Shown: positions 54,959 to 63,676, numbered from the stretch's first letter. The stretch is DNA of 64,000 nt from Allobosea sp. CS1GBMeth4 (GCF_900185715.1 NZ_FYAS01000018.1:61848-125847); one strand, 5' to 3'. The notes: generated by a model from the letters alone, not told the origin. A program made the numbers and translations.

Positions 54959-55128
54959 GGCCTCAACGCACCATTCAGCAGGAACATTGCGTAAGGCGTC
55001 GAGAGCGCCAGAACGCAGCAGAAGCTCCGCCGGAGCATTGCAGTGGTGGTCGATCGCTTCGCGACATGATCGAGGAGATCGCGTCTGGTGGGTCGAAGAT
55101 GCCGCAGGTTTGATGAGGCGAGGTGCAT
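54955..55128 (-). CDS. Small membrane protein 1 (leader of rmlB unit)
   Basis: 57 residues from ATG 55128 (MHLASSNLRHLRPTRRDLLD and onward), with a basic N-terminal half and a hydrophobic C-terminal helix (FCCVLALSTPYAMFLLNGAL). The TGA overlaps the next gene's ATG, which argues for translation. The start lies 10 bp from an operator-like palindrome. A TTG at 55182 in the same frame would read through that palindrome and is unlikely. No family recognised. Confidence 0.42.
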   Translation of the reverse strand: MHLASSNLRHLRPTRRDLLDHVAKRSTTTAMLRRSFCCVLALSTPYAMFLLNGALRP

Positions 55129-55137
55129 GGCGCGTCC

Positions 55138-55158
55138 ATGTGGGAATTTTTCCCACAT
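55138..55158. promoter_or_regulatory. Palindrome 1, GTGGGA-N5-TCCCAC
   Basis: Perfect 9-bp arms (ATGTGGGAA and TTCCCACAT) around TTT. It lies 10 bp upstream of the small membrane-protein start and 77 bp upstream of the DUF6502 start. It shares the GTGGG-N7-CCCAC core with the sites at 55193, 60777 and 60805. Confidence 0.7.
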
Positions 55159-55192
55159 ACGCCGACGCGTGATTTCTTGCAAGGAGAAAAAT

Positions 55193-55211
55193 CGTGGGAT
55201 TGTGTCCCACG
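55193..55211. promoter_or_regulatory. Palindrome 2, GTGGGA-N5-TCCCAC
   Basis: Perfect 7-bp arms (CGTGGGA and TCCCACG) around TTGTG, 23 bp upstream of the DUF6502 ATG. Centre-to-centre distance to palindrome 1 is 54 bp, about five helical turns, so two dimers could bind the same face of the DNA. Confidence 0.7.
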
Positions 55212-55234
55212 TTAAATGAGACTAACTGAAGCCC

Positions 55235-56074
55235 ATGACGGACGCCGCGCCCGGCCCAACTGCTGAGAAGCTCTATCTGCCGCTGGCGCGGCTGCTGCGC
55301 CCGCTTGTCCGCCTTTGCATTCGTGCCGGCATGACCTTCCCGGCGCTGTGCCAGCTCCTGCGGGAATTGTACGTCAACGTGGCGGAGTACGATTTTGCCT
55401 TGCCCGGAAAGGAACAGACCGACAGCCGGGTCAGCCTGCTGACCGGCATTCACCGCAAGGAGGTGAGCCGCCTGCGCGGCGCCGGTGCGCCCGTCAATGC
55501 AGTGCCGGCAGCGGTCTCCCGGACCGGCGCCATCATCGCCCGCTGGCTCGGCTCGCCGCGCTTCTGCGACGCAGCCGGCGCGCCCCTGCCTCTGCCGCGC
55601 AACGCCGACGGATCGTCCCCGTCCTTCGAGGAACTGGTCTCGTCCGTCACGCGCGATGTGCGCCCCCGCGCCGTGCTCGATGAATGGCTCGACCGCCGGG
55701 TGGTCACGATCGATCCGAAAGACCGCATCGTGCTGGCCGAGGCAGCCTTCATCCCGCAACATGGAGACGACGAGAAGTTGTACTATTTTGGCAGGAATCT
55801 CCACGACCATGTCGCCGCGGCCGCGGAGAACGTCCTGGGATCGAAGCCCGCCTTCGTGGAGCGGTCGGTGCACTATGACGGCCTTTCGGCCGAACTGGCC
55901 GAAAAGCTCGAAGCTCGCTCACGCGAACTGGCTTTGGAGATGCTGCAGCGCATCAACCGGGAAGCGCACGCTGCCTGTGAAACGGACCGCGGCGGCGAGC
56001 ATCGCTGGAACTGCGGGGTCTACGTTTTCCGGGAGCGGGACGGCCGCGCGGGCGACGAGAGCGGCCAGGCATGA
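55235..56074 (+). CDS. DUF6502 family protein, possible DNA-binding regulator
   Basis: 279 residues. The family start is clear: LARLLRPLVRLCIRAGMTFP and LCQLLRELYVNVAEYDF. It is followed by KEQTDSRVSLLTGIHRKEVS, a helix-turn-helix-like segment with strongly basic residues (about 65-85). The C-terminal half is alpha-helical and charged. DUF6502 has no established biochemical role that I know of. Its stop overlaps the DUF5666 start (ATGA). Two palindromes sit immediately upstream and the same palindromes precede the glycan export operon, which makes this protein a candidate regulator of the locus. Confidence 0.78.
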   Translation: MTDAAPGPTAEKLYLPLARLLRPLVRLCIRAGMTFPALCQLLRELYVNVAEYDFALPGKEQTDSRVSLLTGIHRKEVSRLRGAGAPVNAVPAAVSRTGAIIARWLGSPRFCDAAGAPLPLPRNADGSSPSFEELVSSVTRDVRPRAVLDEWLDRRVVTIDPKDRIVLAEAAFIPQHGDDEKLYYFGRNLHDHVAAAAENVLGSKPAFVERSVHYDGLSAELAEKLEARSRELALEMLQRINREAHAACETDRGGEHRWNCGVYVFRERDGRAGDESGQA

Positions 56075-57213
56075 CCCGGCGCCCGGTCCTGTCACGGCGG
56101 GCCGTGCTCGCCTCGCTGAGCGCCGCCGCGGCGTCGCTGCATCCTGCGATCGCGGCGCCGGAGAAGCCGCGCGACGTCGGCATCGGCGGTACCGGCTTTG
56201 TGCCCGAGGGGCATAGCGGGAGCGATCGCGGCATCGGCGGGACCGGCTTCGTCGGAACGATCCAGCGCTTCGGCAGCATCTTTGTGAACGACAGGCGTAT
56301 CGCCTATGGACCGGATGTACCGGTGACGATCGACGGGCTGGCGCGCAGCGCTCGCGACTTGCGGATCGGCCACGTCGTCCGCGTCGTGGCGCAAGCCGAT
56401 TCCGCTGGCCTCGTCACGCATGCGATCAGAGTGGACCGTGAAGTCGTCGGCCCGGTTACCGCCGTCTCCGCGGATGCCATCGAGGTCCTTGGGCAGAGGG
56501 TCCAGACCGCAGGAGGCCGGCCTCGGGGGGCATGGCGCAAGGGCCAGTTCGTGGCCGTGAGCGGCCTGCGCCGGCTGGACGGTACGATCGCGGCCAGCCT
56601 GATCGAGCGCGATGAGCGAGGCTCATCCCATGTTCTCGGCGTGATCGAGCGGGATGGCGACGGCTTCTGGATCGGCGGTCTCAAGCTGCTCGAGGCCGAC
56701 GCGGCATTTGTCGGCCGCCGTGTCGCTGTGACCGGGCGCCTTGTCCCGACGGGCTTTCTTCCTGCCCGTATCGACCTCGCGCCGCACCTTCCGGCCGCCG
56801 GACCGGTCTCGATCGAGACTTATGTCCGGGCCCGTGACGGACGCCTGCTGCTGGGATCCGGCGCCTCAGTGCGCAGTGACGCCTTCGCGAATAGTCTGTC
56901 GCCTTGGGAGGAGTTCCGCGCTGTGCTCGACGGGCGTTTCGGCTTGGACGGCGAACTCAGGATCGACAATCTCCGCCTTGCCAGGACGAGCGGCGAGGGT
57001 GAAGGGCGTTCCGGTGGCGCGCCAGGTCCGGGCGGCATCGGGCCGGGTGGTTTCGGACCCGGCCCGTCCGGGCCCGGTGGTTTCGGTCCGGGCCCTGGTG
57101 GCGGTGGCGGTGGCGGCGGCGGTCCCGGCGGCGGGCCGGGAGGCGGGGGCGCCGGCGGCCCGGGCGGCGGTTCCGGAGGCGGTGGCCCGGGAGGCGGCGA
57201 GCCGGGGCACTGA
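56071..57213 (+). CDS. Exported DUF5666 protein with Gly/Pro-rich tail
   Basis: 380 residues. Twin-Arg-like signal (SRRAVLASLSAAAASLHPAI) at about 8-27, then GIGGTGFV repeated twice (IGGTGFVPEG and IGGTGFVGTI). Three DUF5666 small beta modules follow (about 50-290), each with IDG/VxV...GxxVRV patterns. Residues about 312-380 are almost only Gly and Pro with a few Ser/Phe and are likely disordered and surface-exposed. Translationally coupled to DUF6502. The role is unknown; cell-envelope or glycan binding is suggested by export and by neighbours. Confidence 0.8.
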   Translation: MTRRPVLSRRAVLASLSAAAASLHPAIAAPEKPRDVGIGGTGFVPEGHSGSDRGIGGTGFVGTIQRFGSIFVNDRRIAYGPDVPVTIDGLARSARDLRIGHVVRVVAQADSAGLVTHAIRVDREVVGPVTAVSADAIEVLGQRVQTAGGRPRGAWRKGQFVAVSGLRRLDGTIAASLIERDERGSSHVLGVIERDGDGFWIGGLKLLEADAAFVGRRVAVTGRLVPTGFLPARIDLAPHLPAAGPVSIETYVRARDGRLLLGSGASVRSDAFANSLSPWEEFRAVLDGRFGLDGELRIDNLRLARTSGEGEGRSGGAPGPGGIGPGGFGPGPSGPGGFGPGPGGGGGGGGGPGGGPGGGGAGGPGGGSGGGGPGGGEPGH

Positions 57214-57222
57214 TGCCTTGCG

Positions 57223-58095
57223 TCAGGCGTGCTCGGCGGCGATCGCCAGCAGCTTGCGTCCGTAGTCCGTCTTGTCGAGCGCAATGCCTCGCTCTTGCAA
57301 CTGGGCGAGCGTGATGAAGCCCTGCTGGAAGGCGATCTCCTCGAGCCCTGCCACAAGCTGTCCCTGGCGCTTCTGGATGGTGCGGACGAATTCGCCGGCC
57401 TCCAGCAGGCTGTCATGTGTGCCCATGTCGAGCCAAGTATAGCCGCGTGACATGCATTCGACATGAAGCTCGCCGCGTCGCAGATAGACCTCATTGACGT
57501 CCGTGATCTCGAGCTCCCCGCGGGCAGAGGGCTTGATGCCGGCCGCGATGTCGACGACCCGGTTGTCGTAGACATAGAGCCCGGTGACCGCCCAGCGCGA
57601 TTGCGGGCGGGACGGCTTCTCGACGATGTGCAGTGGCCGGCCCGCGGCGTCGAGCGTGACCACGCCATACCGTTCCGGATCATCGACGGCATAGGCGAAG
57701 ATCGTCGCGCCGCTTTGCCGCGATCGGGCGCGCGCCAGCATGTCGTTCAGCCCGGCGCCGAAGAAGATGTTGTCGCCCAGAACCAGCGCGACATCGTCGT
57801 CACCGATGAAGTCGCGGCCGATGATGAAGGCCTGTGCCAGGCCTTCGGGCCTCGGCTGCACGGCATAGCTCATCTTCAGGCCGAAGCCTGCGCCGTCGCC
57901 GAACACGGCGAGGTAATTGTCGAGATAGTCCGGCGTCGAGATGATCAGGATCTCTCTGATGCCGGCCTGCATCAGGACCGAGACCGGATAGTAGATCATC
58001 GGCTTATCGTAGACCGGAACGAGCTGCTTGTTCACGGCGAGTGTCGCGGGATGGAGGCGCGAGCCACTGCCGCCCGCTAGAACGATACCTTTCAT
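57223..58095 (-). CDS. rmlA: Glucose-1-phosphate thymidylyltransferase
   Basis: 290 residues from ATG 58095. Nucleotidyltransferase signature [20 protein letters not shown] with [17 protein letters not shown], then [11 protein letters not shown] (Asp metal ligand), [21 protein letters not shown] and [15 protein letters not shown]. Makes dTDP-glucose from dTTP and glucose-1-phosphate. Last gene of the minus-strand wzm-wzt-glycosyltransferase unit and convergent with DUF5666 (9 bp apart). Together with rmlB it indicates a dTDP-rhamnose-type donor. Confidence 0.95.
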   Translation of the reverse strand: MKGIVLAGGSGSRLHPATLAVNKQLVPVYDKPMIYYPVSVLMQAGIREILIISTPDYLDNYLAVFGDGAGFGLKMSYAVQPRPEGLAQAFIIGRDFIGDDDVALVLGDNIFFGAGLNDMLARARSRQSGATIFAYAVDDPERYGVVTLDAAGRPLHIVEKPSRPQSRWAVTGLYVYDNRVVDIAAGIKPSARGELEITDVNEVYLRRGELHVECMSRGYTWLDMGTHDSLLEAGEFVRTIQKRQGQLVAGLEEIAFQQGFITLAQLQERGIALDKTDYGRKLLAIAAEHA

Positions 58096-58111
58096 GGGGT
58101 CCTCGAAGATT

Positions 58112-59110
58112 TCACAGCGGCTGCGGCGTTGCGGCTGCATCACCAACGAAGCGGGGCGCTGTGGCGCGGTTGCGCCAGCCGAATCGCCAGAAGGGGATGA
58201 GAGCCTGATCCGGCGGGCCCAGGCGCGCGAGCGCTCCGTCTCTCACACCGTTGGTCAGCGCTGCCAGGCAATCAGCCGAGAAGCGGTGATGGGCGAGGTG
58301 GGCAGCGAACCTGACGGGCAACGAGAGTAGGAACTTGATCTTGTGCCGGCCCGGAACGTGCCGTAGGCGCAGCATGGCGAGCTGATTGCGGACATAGGTG
58401 TAGAGTCGCCGCGGTGGCTGGTCAGTCAGGAGCAGGCCTAGAGGCAGCCGGATGACGCCTTGTCCGAGCCGATGCGGCATCGGTACCGCTGGGTCGACCC
58501 AGATCGAATACCCGGCGGCGCTGGCCCGCAAGCACCATTCGATATCGATGGCGTCGATGAAGTAATCGGTCCGGAAGTCGCCGATAGCGGTCAGCGCATC
58601 GAGGCGGATTAGCGAGCCCGACGAAATGACGAAACTCGCGCGCAAGGGCTCGGCTCCGCCCTGCGGCGATATCTCCCGCGCCGAAAGCCGCATTGCTTCG
58701 CCGTCCGGGTCGATCGGCTGCGGTCCGACGATGGCTGCGCGCTCGCCGCGCGCAGCAAGACGGCGATGGGTCGCCGTCAGTGCCGCGGCCATGCCGGGCC
58801 GGGGCGTGCTGTCCTGGTCGAGCAGAAGCAGGAACTCGCTGTCGCGTGCTCCGGCCAGATGACGCAACGCGTTGTAGGCGGCTCCGAGGCCGCGATTGAG
58901 CCCCGGTCTCAGAATGATCAGTTCGGCGATGCCGGCAGCGTCCTTGAGCGCCTGCTGCTCATCGCCGCTGACGGGCGAGTTGGCGTAGATCGCCACGGTG
59001 GCGACGTCGCTGGCGAGAGAAGCCACGAGACGTCGCAGCGCTTCGAACTGCGGGCGATAGATCACGATGCCGGCGAGGCAACGTGCCCGCTCTTCGATGG
59101 GGACGGTCAT
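58112..59110 (-). CDS. Family 2 glycosyltransferase (rhamnosyltransferase-like)
   Basis: 332 residues. GT-A fold with LAGIVIYRP at the start, [30 protein letters not shown] (DxD-like Asp pair, typical of rhamnosyltransferases) and [23 protein letters not shown] acceptor motif. The start overlaps the ATPase stop (ATGA at 59107-59110). Probably adds rhamnose to the lipid-linked glycan at the cytoplasmic face. Confidence 0.9.
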   Translation of the reverse strand: MTVPIEERARCLAGIVIYRPQFEALRRLVASLASDVATVAIYANSPVSGDEQQALKDAAGIAELIILRPGLNRGLGAAYNALRHLAGARDSEFLLLLDQDSTPRPGMAAALTATHRRLAARGERAAIVGPQPIDPDGEAMRLSAREISPQGGAEPLRASFVISSGSLIRLDALTAIGDFRTDYFIDAIDIEWCLRASAAGYSIWVDPAVPMPHRLGQGVIRLPLGLLLTDQPPRRLYTYVRNQLAMLRLRHVPGRHKIKFLLSLPVRFAAHLAHHRFSADCLAALTNGVRDGALARLGPPDQALIPFWRFGWRNRATAPRFVGDAAATPQPL

Positions 59111-59871
59111 GCCGAGATTCTCCTGGTCGATGGCGATGGGACAGGGGACAGCACCTCATGCAACGGCCCGTCGGCGACGAGCCGGCCGTGTTCGAGGCGC
59201 AGCGCCCGCGTACAGAGGCTGGCGAGCAGGTTGTCGCTGTGCGAGGCCAGGACGAGGATGCCGGCGCGGGCGACGAAGGCGGTCAGCCGTGCCTGCGCCC
59301 TCTCCATGAAGGCCGCATCGCCGGCGAGGATGCCTTCGTCGAGCAGCAGCACATCGGGGTCGACGCTGGTGCAGATCGCGAAGGAAAGGCGGGTCTGCAT
59401 GCCGGCCGAGTAGGTCCGGATCGGCATGTCGAGAAAGCCGCCGAGCTCGGTGAAATCGGCGATCTCGTCGATGCGGCTTTCGATCTGGCGGCGGCTCAGG
59501 CCGAGATAGAGCCCGCGCAGGCGGATATTGTCGTAGCCGCTCGCCTCGCCGTCCATGCCGAGGCCGATGTCGAAGAGCGGCGCGATCTTGCCGCTGACCA
59601 CGACGCGGCCGGTCTGGGGCACGTAGATCCCGGCGAGAACGCGCAGCAGCGTCGTCTTGCCGGCCCCGTTATGCCCGATGAGAGCGACGCGTTCCCCATG
59701 GGCGATCGCGACATCGATGTTCCGCAGCGCCTCGACGCAAACGCGCGAGCGGGCATCGGAACCGATACGCCCGCCGGTGGCGCTGCTGACGAGGCGGTTT
59801 CGCAGCGAGCGGGCGCTGCCGCCATAGAGCGGAAATTGCAGGCTGACGCCGTCGAGACGGATCGAGCTCAT
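59107..59871 (-). CDS. wzt: Polysaccharide export ABC transporter ATPase (Wzt/KpsT-like)
   Basis: 254 residues. Walker A GHNGAGKTTLLRVLAG, a modified signature YSAGMQTRLSFAIC, Walker B DVLLLDEGILAGD and the following AFMERAQARL. The length matches the short form without the C-terminal glycan-binding domain, so chain-length recognition must be elsewhere. It pairs with the permease gene, 7 bp upstream. Drives export of a lipid-linked polysaccharide. Confidence 0.92.
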   Translation of the reverse strand: MSSIRLDGVSLQFPLYGGSARSLRNRLVSSATGGRIGSDARSRVCVEALRNIDVAIAHGERVALIGHNGAGKTTLLRVLAGIYVPQTGRVVVSGKIAPLFDIGLGMDGEASGYDNIRLRGLYLGLSRRQIESRIDEIADFTELGGFLDMPIRTYSAGMQTRLSFAICTSVDPDVLLLDEGILAGDAAFMERAQARLTAFVARAGILVLASHSDNLLASLCTRALRLEHGRLVADGPLHEVLSPVPSPSTRRISA

Positions 59872-59878
59872 CGGCGCC

Positions 59879-60712
59879 TCACAGCCAATAGGCGACGCGC
59901 CAGCGCAGGCGCGTGTAAAAGACGAGCGCGAGCGCCAGATTGAGAGCGGTGACGACGAGCGCCGCGGCGAAGCTCCCGACCGGAAAGCCGGTCCCGAGCA
60001 GCGGCGCGCGCACGATCTCGATCAGATGGAACAGCGGGTTGAACTCGGCAAGGACGCGCCGCTCGCCGAGATCCTCGGCACGCCAGAGCACCGGCGTGAC
60101 GAAGAGCAGCATCTGCGTCGCGTTGGCGACGAGCGGCATCATGTCGCGAAAGCGCGCCCCGACGAGACCGAGCGTCACACTCCAGCCGACGCCGTTGAGG
60201 AGCAGCAAGACAAGGCCCGGCAGGGCGGCGAGCCCCGTCCATCCCGGCTTCACGCCGCAGGCGACCAGGACAACAAGGACGATCACCGCATTGTGGGCGA
60301 GGATGATCAGGTTGCGCCAGACGACGCGCAGCGCATGGATGCCGACCGGCGCCGGCATCTGCTTGATCGCCGCCGTAGCGGCGGTGAAGGTCGCGGAACC
60401 TTCGTTCAGCAGGGCGGTGATCAGCGACCACTGCACCATGCCGATGGTGACATAGGGCAGGTAGGCGTCGACCGGCACGCGGAAGAGGGCCGCGTAGGTG
60501 ACGCCGAGGCCGGCCACGAACACAGCCAGGCTGATCGTCACCCAGAAGGGACCGAAGACCGAGCGGCTGTAGCGCTGGCGCACATCGTACCAGCCCATCG
60601 TCAGCCAGAGCTCGGCGAGCTGGATTCCGCGGGCAAAATCGCCGACCGCATCGCGCCACGGATGGCGGCGGCGCAGCCGCGCATCATGGACAAGCATGGC
60701 AGGGTTTGACAC
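59879..60712 (-). CDS. wzm: Polysaccharide export ABC-2 permease (Wzm/KpsM-like)
   Basis: 277 residues from GTG 60712, with GAGGAG 8 nt upstream; ATG 60697 is the alternative. Six hydrophobic helices, with ELWLTMGWYDVRQRYSRSVF before the first helix and FNPLFHLIEIVRAPLLGTGF near the end, typical of ABC-2 exporters for O-antigen or capsule. First gene of the minus-strand unit; two GTGGG-N7-CCCAC palindromes lie 65-109 bp upstream of its start. Confidence 0.92.
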   Translation of the reverse strand: MSNPAMLVHDARLRRRHPWRDAVGDFARGIQLAELWLTMGWYDVRQRYSRSVFGPFWVTISLAVFVAGLGVTYAALFRVPVDAYLPYVTIGMVQWSLITALLNEGSATFTAATAAIKQMPAPVGIHALRVVWRNLIILAHNAVIVLVVLVACGVKPGWTGLAALPGLVLLLLNGVGWSVTLGLVGARFRDMMPLVANATQMLLFVTPVLWRAEDLGERRVLAEFNPLFHLIEIVRAPLLGTGFPVGSFAAALVVTALNLALALVFYTRLRWRVAYWL

Positions 60713-60776
60713 CCGGGGGGCTCCTCGAAAGCAGGGTCCGGCAGCAAGCGTCGTGCCGGGTTGACGGAGCTAGTAA

Positions 60777-60793
60777 GTGGGAATATTACCCAC
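60777..60793. promoter_or_regulatory. Palindrome 3, GTGGG-N7-CCCAC
   Basis: GTGGG-AATATTA-CCCAC, 65-81 bp upstream of the wzm start. Core arms identical to palindromes 1 and 2; centre AT-rich. Confidence 0.65.
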
Positions 60794-60804
60794 GTCAAGA
60801 GTCG

Positions 60805-60821
60805 GTGGGTAAAATTCCCAC
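60805..60821. promoter_or_regulatory. Palindrome 4, GTGGG-N7-CCCAC
   Basis: GTGGG-TAAAATT-CCCAC, centre 28 bp from palindrome 3 and on the far side from wzm. It could serve the plus-strand gene set (start 61077) as well as wzm. Confidence 0.65.
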
Positions 60822-61076
60822 ACTCGAAGTAATGCCCCTTTCCCGATCAGTGCGGGCAGGAAAACGAATGCCGAAGATCAGACAGAAAACAGCGAAACCG
60901 GATGCTCGTTGGCACCGGCCGGGAAGTCATGAGGGGCAGCCGCATCGCCCGGCTGGAGCTTTCGCCTGGAGGGGAGAGTCTCTGCCGGGCCCATGGCGGC
61001 AGCACTTTGGCCGACCTGACCTCGACACCATTGGTGCCGCCAGCATCAGCAATCGCAAGTTCCCTGGTTCGAGATC

Positions 61077-61712
61077 ATGACGCGCACAGACGACACCAAA
61101 GCCGCTCAGGAGCATGCCGTTCAGGGCGTGGCTCGCAGATTGTTCGGGGTCCTGTCCGCCCCCCTGAAACGTCGGGCCGGGATGCTTTTCCACCCTGCCG
61201 GACATCTGCAGCAGGAAGCCGCAGCAGGTCATTGGCGAAGTGAGGGCTTCGATTCTTATTTCTATGTTCCGATGCGATGCCCGGTCGGGCTTCTGCTCGT
61301 CAGCTTCGACGCAACCCTATGCGACGCCGGCGTCGGTCATCGTGATCACTGGCGACTTTATTTCGACCTCGGCGAAGGCTTCCGGGAGGACGATTGCCTC
61401 GTCATCGCCTGCAGCGGTCCCCGGATCGAGATCGAGACGACGATCAGCCTGCCGGCGCCGGCGCTGGCCTTCCGGATCGACCCTTGCGAGCAGGGCGGCC
61501 GGTTCGTGCTGCACAAGCTGGCGCTGACTCCGCTGGCCGTGTCGCGGCCTCCTTCGGACGAGGTTCCGCGCCAGCTTGCTCAGTTGCGCCGCTGGGGCGC
61601 GCTCCTGCGAAGCACGGCGGCGCTGGCCCGGCGCATCAGGCGCGGCCGCTGGCGAAGACAGCGGCAAAGCATGCTTCCGCCGTCGCCAACCGGCTCCGAG
61701 TGTGGAGCCTGA
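61077..61712 (+). CDS. Unknown protein in polysaccharide locus
   Basis: 211 residues. The middle (about 50-150) is beta-rich: FDSYFYVPMRCPVGLLLVSF, HWRLYFDLGEGFREDDCLVI and IDPCEQGGRFVLHKLALTPL. It is followed by a basic C-terminal region (RRIRRGRWRRQRQ). It resembles the N-terminal beta domain that precedes some rhamnan/glycosyltransferase modules, but I cannot name a family. The next start is 3 bp downstream, so it is co-transcribed with the SGNH and RgpF genes. Confidence 0.65.
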   Translation: MTRTDDTKAAQEHAVQGVARRLFGVLSAPLKRRAGMLFHPAGHLQQEAAAGHWRSEGFDSYFYVPMRCPVGLLLVSFDATLCDAGVGHRDHWRLYFDLGEGFREDDCLVIACSGPRIEIETTISLPAPALAFRIDPCEQGGRFVLHKLALTPLAVSRPPSDEVPRQLAQLRRWGALLRSTAALARRIRRGRWRRQRQSMLPPSPTGSECGA

Positions 61713-61715
61713 GCC

Positions 61716-62474
61716 ATGGTTCGACCATTGCAACTGCCATTCATCGCGAGGCGCCGGACCTCGACCATCGCCCCGACCGCGCTCGCCTGCGTCGCTCTCA
61801 TGCTTGCGGCAAGTGTTGGCGGGAGCTTTCAGCGTTGGCTCGCGCGTGACCATGGGCCACGCGAATTCGATGGCTTCCGGCAGGTCAGGATCAAGACGAT
61901 TCAGGCCCAGCTCGATCAGGTCGAAGGACCCTATATCGTGATCATGGGCGATTCCCATGCGGAGCGCCTTTATCTGTCGAGCCTGTGCGGCCTGCCTGTC
62001 GTCAATGCCGGCATGTCCGGCGCGACGCTCGGTGACGTCCTCGATCTCTCCCGCGCGATCACACCACGCCGCAAGGCGAGCGCGCTGCTGCTGTCCGTCG
62101 GCACCAATGATATCTGGGTGAAACGCGCGCCGGAAACCGATCACGCCGAGAATGTCTTCAGGGCGGGCCTCGCCGCCTTGAAGGCCCGCCTGGTTATGTG
62201 GACCGATCACCGCGCGCTCGCCGCCATTCCCCCGGTGGCGAGCCATCAAGAGAAACAGTTCCCCCGCGCTGCAGCAGAACGCTATTCCGGCATGCTCGCC
62301 CGGTCCTGTGAGCCGCGTAGCTGCATCTATCTCGACCTTTTCGCGGAAGCGCAGCGGCCTACCGGCCCTCGCTCCGCCTTCAGCGATGGTGTGCATCTGC
62401 GCGACTATGCCGGTTTCGTGCGCGCGCGGGAACGAGAACTCTGCTTGGGCCTTGGCCTGGAATCCAGGACATGA
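61716..62474 (+). CDS. Membrane-anchored SGNH/GDSL hydrolase
   Basis: 252 residues. N-terminal hydrophobic anchor (about 20-35). SGNH blocks: YIVIMGDSHAERLYLSSLCG (Ser), VNAGMSGATLGDV (Gly), LLSVGTNDIWV (Asn) and SDGVHLRDYAGF (Asp-x-x-His). Such enzymes add or remove O-acyl groups on polysaccharides in the periplasm. The stop overlaps the RgpF start (ATGA at 62471-62474). Likely modifies the glycan made in this locus. Confidence 0.85.
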   Translation: MVRPLQLPFIARRRTSTIAPTALACVALMLAASVGGSFQRWLARDHGPREFDGFRQVRIKTIQAQLDQVEGPYIVIMGDSHAERLYLSSLCGLPVVNAGMSGATLGDVLDLSRAITPRRKASALLLSVGTNDIWVKRAPETDHAENVFRAGLAALKARLVMWTDHRALAAIPPVASHQEKQFPRAAAERYSGMLARSCEPRSCIYLDLFAEAQRPTGPRSAFSDGVHLRDYAGFVRARERELCLGLGLESRT

Positions 62475-63676
62475 ACCGACCAGTGCAGCTGGCCGGCATT
62501 TCACGGATCGAGGCAGAAATAAAGAAACGGCTTCATCTCGGAAAGCTGCCGCAAGGCAAATATCGTGGAGTGACTATGTTTGTCTCGCTAAAGTTCCTGC
62601 TTTTCCACGTCGCCAGGTGGGTCGTTAGATTACGATATCACGACGCTGTAGTCTTTCTAGCAAGATTGAAACTCATGGTTGGCAACAAATCGTCTATCGT
62701 GTCGATCGAAAGCGGGAGCGTTAAGCATGAAAGCAGAAATTACGCCATTTTCCTCATCTACCAGCCGAATGGAATCTCATGGTATGTCGAAAATGCACTC
62801 GACTCTCTGCGCGAAGCGGCGATCAACGTCGTCGCCGTCGTCAATCACAAGGTCGACGCAGAGCAATTGCGCTATCTGAAGGAAAGATCGAAACTGATCG
62901 TCATCAGGAACAATGCCGGCTTCGATATGGGGGGCTTCCGCGATTCCACCCTGTATCTCAACTCTCTTGGGATTGATGTTGAGCGTCTCATCTACATCAA
63001 TGATAGTATATATTTTTTCAAAGCCGGGTTGACCGGTTTGTTCTCAAGGCTCGCCGATTCACAATCCGACATTTGCGCTCTGTTTGAAAACTGGGAAATC
63101 CATTACCATATTCAGTCATTCTGCTTTTCCATCAGTGGTCGGATCTTCAGGAACGTGAAATTCCAGAAATTTTGGGAGAACTATCTTCCGGTCAATTCAA
63201 GGTTGTGGGCCATTAACAAGGGCGAGGTTGGCCTGTCCCGAACCATCGTCCCGCTGGCTGAAGCGATCGACATCATTTACAGGCCGAACAATCTCCGGGA
63301 TTGCCTGAATGAAGTCGAAGATCTCGACTCCCGCATGACGCTTGCCAGGCGCATTCCCATACCGATCCGAGATCAGAGTTCCGAATTTTGCACGATGACA
63401 AATACAGAGGCGGCTCAAATTTTCATTTCAAAAATAGGCAGCGGATCTCAGATCCACACTGGTGGTTTCATATATATGAAATATAAAAATTTCCCTTTGA
63501 TGAAAAGAGATCTTCTTTTTAGAGATCAATTTACGGTCGATGAGATTGAAGAGGCTCTGATGGAAGTTGACCATGAAGGTCATTTTAATGAAATCATGAC
63601 GGATTTCCGCAAAAAAGGGAGAGCAAGTCAGCTTCCGATCCTAAAAAGACTTCAAGCTGCCAGCGGCATAATTTAG
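62471..63676 (+). CDS. Rhamnan synthesis F (RgpF) family protein
   Basis: 401 residues. RgpF-family features: YAIFLIYQPNGISWYVENAL, LKERSKLIVIRNNAGFDMGG, GFRDSTLYLNSLGID and LIYINDSIYFFK. C-terminal part rich in Lys/Ile/Phe. The family takes part in assembly of rhamnose-containing polysaccharides, probably as a glycosyltransferase. Codon use becomes AT-rich in the last two thirds, unlike the upstream genes, suggesting a separate origin. The TAG stop at 63674 is followed by an intergenic stretch and an IS3 start. Confidence 0.85.
   Translation: MNRPVQLAGISRIEAEIKKRLHLGKLPQGKYRGVTMFVSLKFLLFHVARWVVRLRYHDAVVFLARLKLMVGNKSSIVSIESGSVKHESRNYAIFLIYQPNGISWYVENALDSLREAAINVVAVVNHKVDAEQLRYLKERSKLIVIRNNAGFDMGGFRDSTLYLNSLGIDVERLIYINDSIYFFKAGLTGLFSRLADSQSDICALFENWEIHYHIQSFCFSISGRIFRNVKFQKFWENYLPVNSRLWAINKGEVGLSRTIVPLAEAIDIIYRPNNLRDCLNEVEDLDSRMTLARRIPIPIRDQSSEFCTMTNTEAAQIFISKIGSGSQIHTGGFIYMKYKNFPLMKRDLLFRDQFTVDEIEEALMEVDHEGHFNEIMTDFRKKGRASQLPILKRLQAASGII

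Larger units (their letters stand above)
60713..61076. other. Divergent intergenic region with two palindromes
   Basis: 364 bp between wzm (minus) and the plus-strand gene at 61077. It holds the two operator-like palindromes at 60777-60821. A frame from 60832/60868 to 61080 on the plus strand ends in ATGA overlapping the next start, but its product looks like shadow sequence (Arg/Pro/His-rich) and I do not call it a gene. Confidence 0.45.

Noticed and set aside
60832..61080. Plus-strand frame ending in ATGA before the 61077 gene
   Set aside because: Overlap alone is weak evidence; the product looks like shadow sequence and competing frames are equally open.
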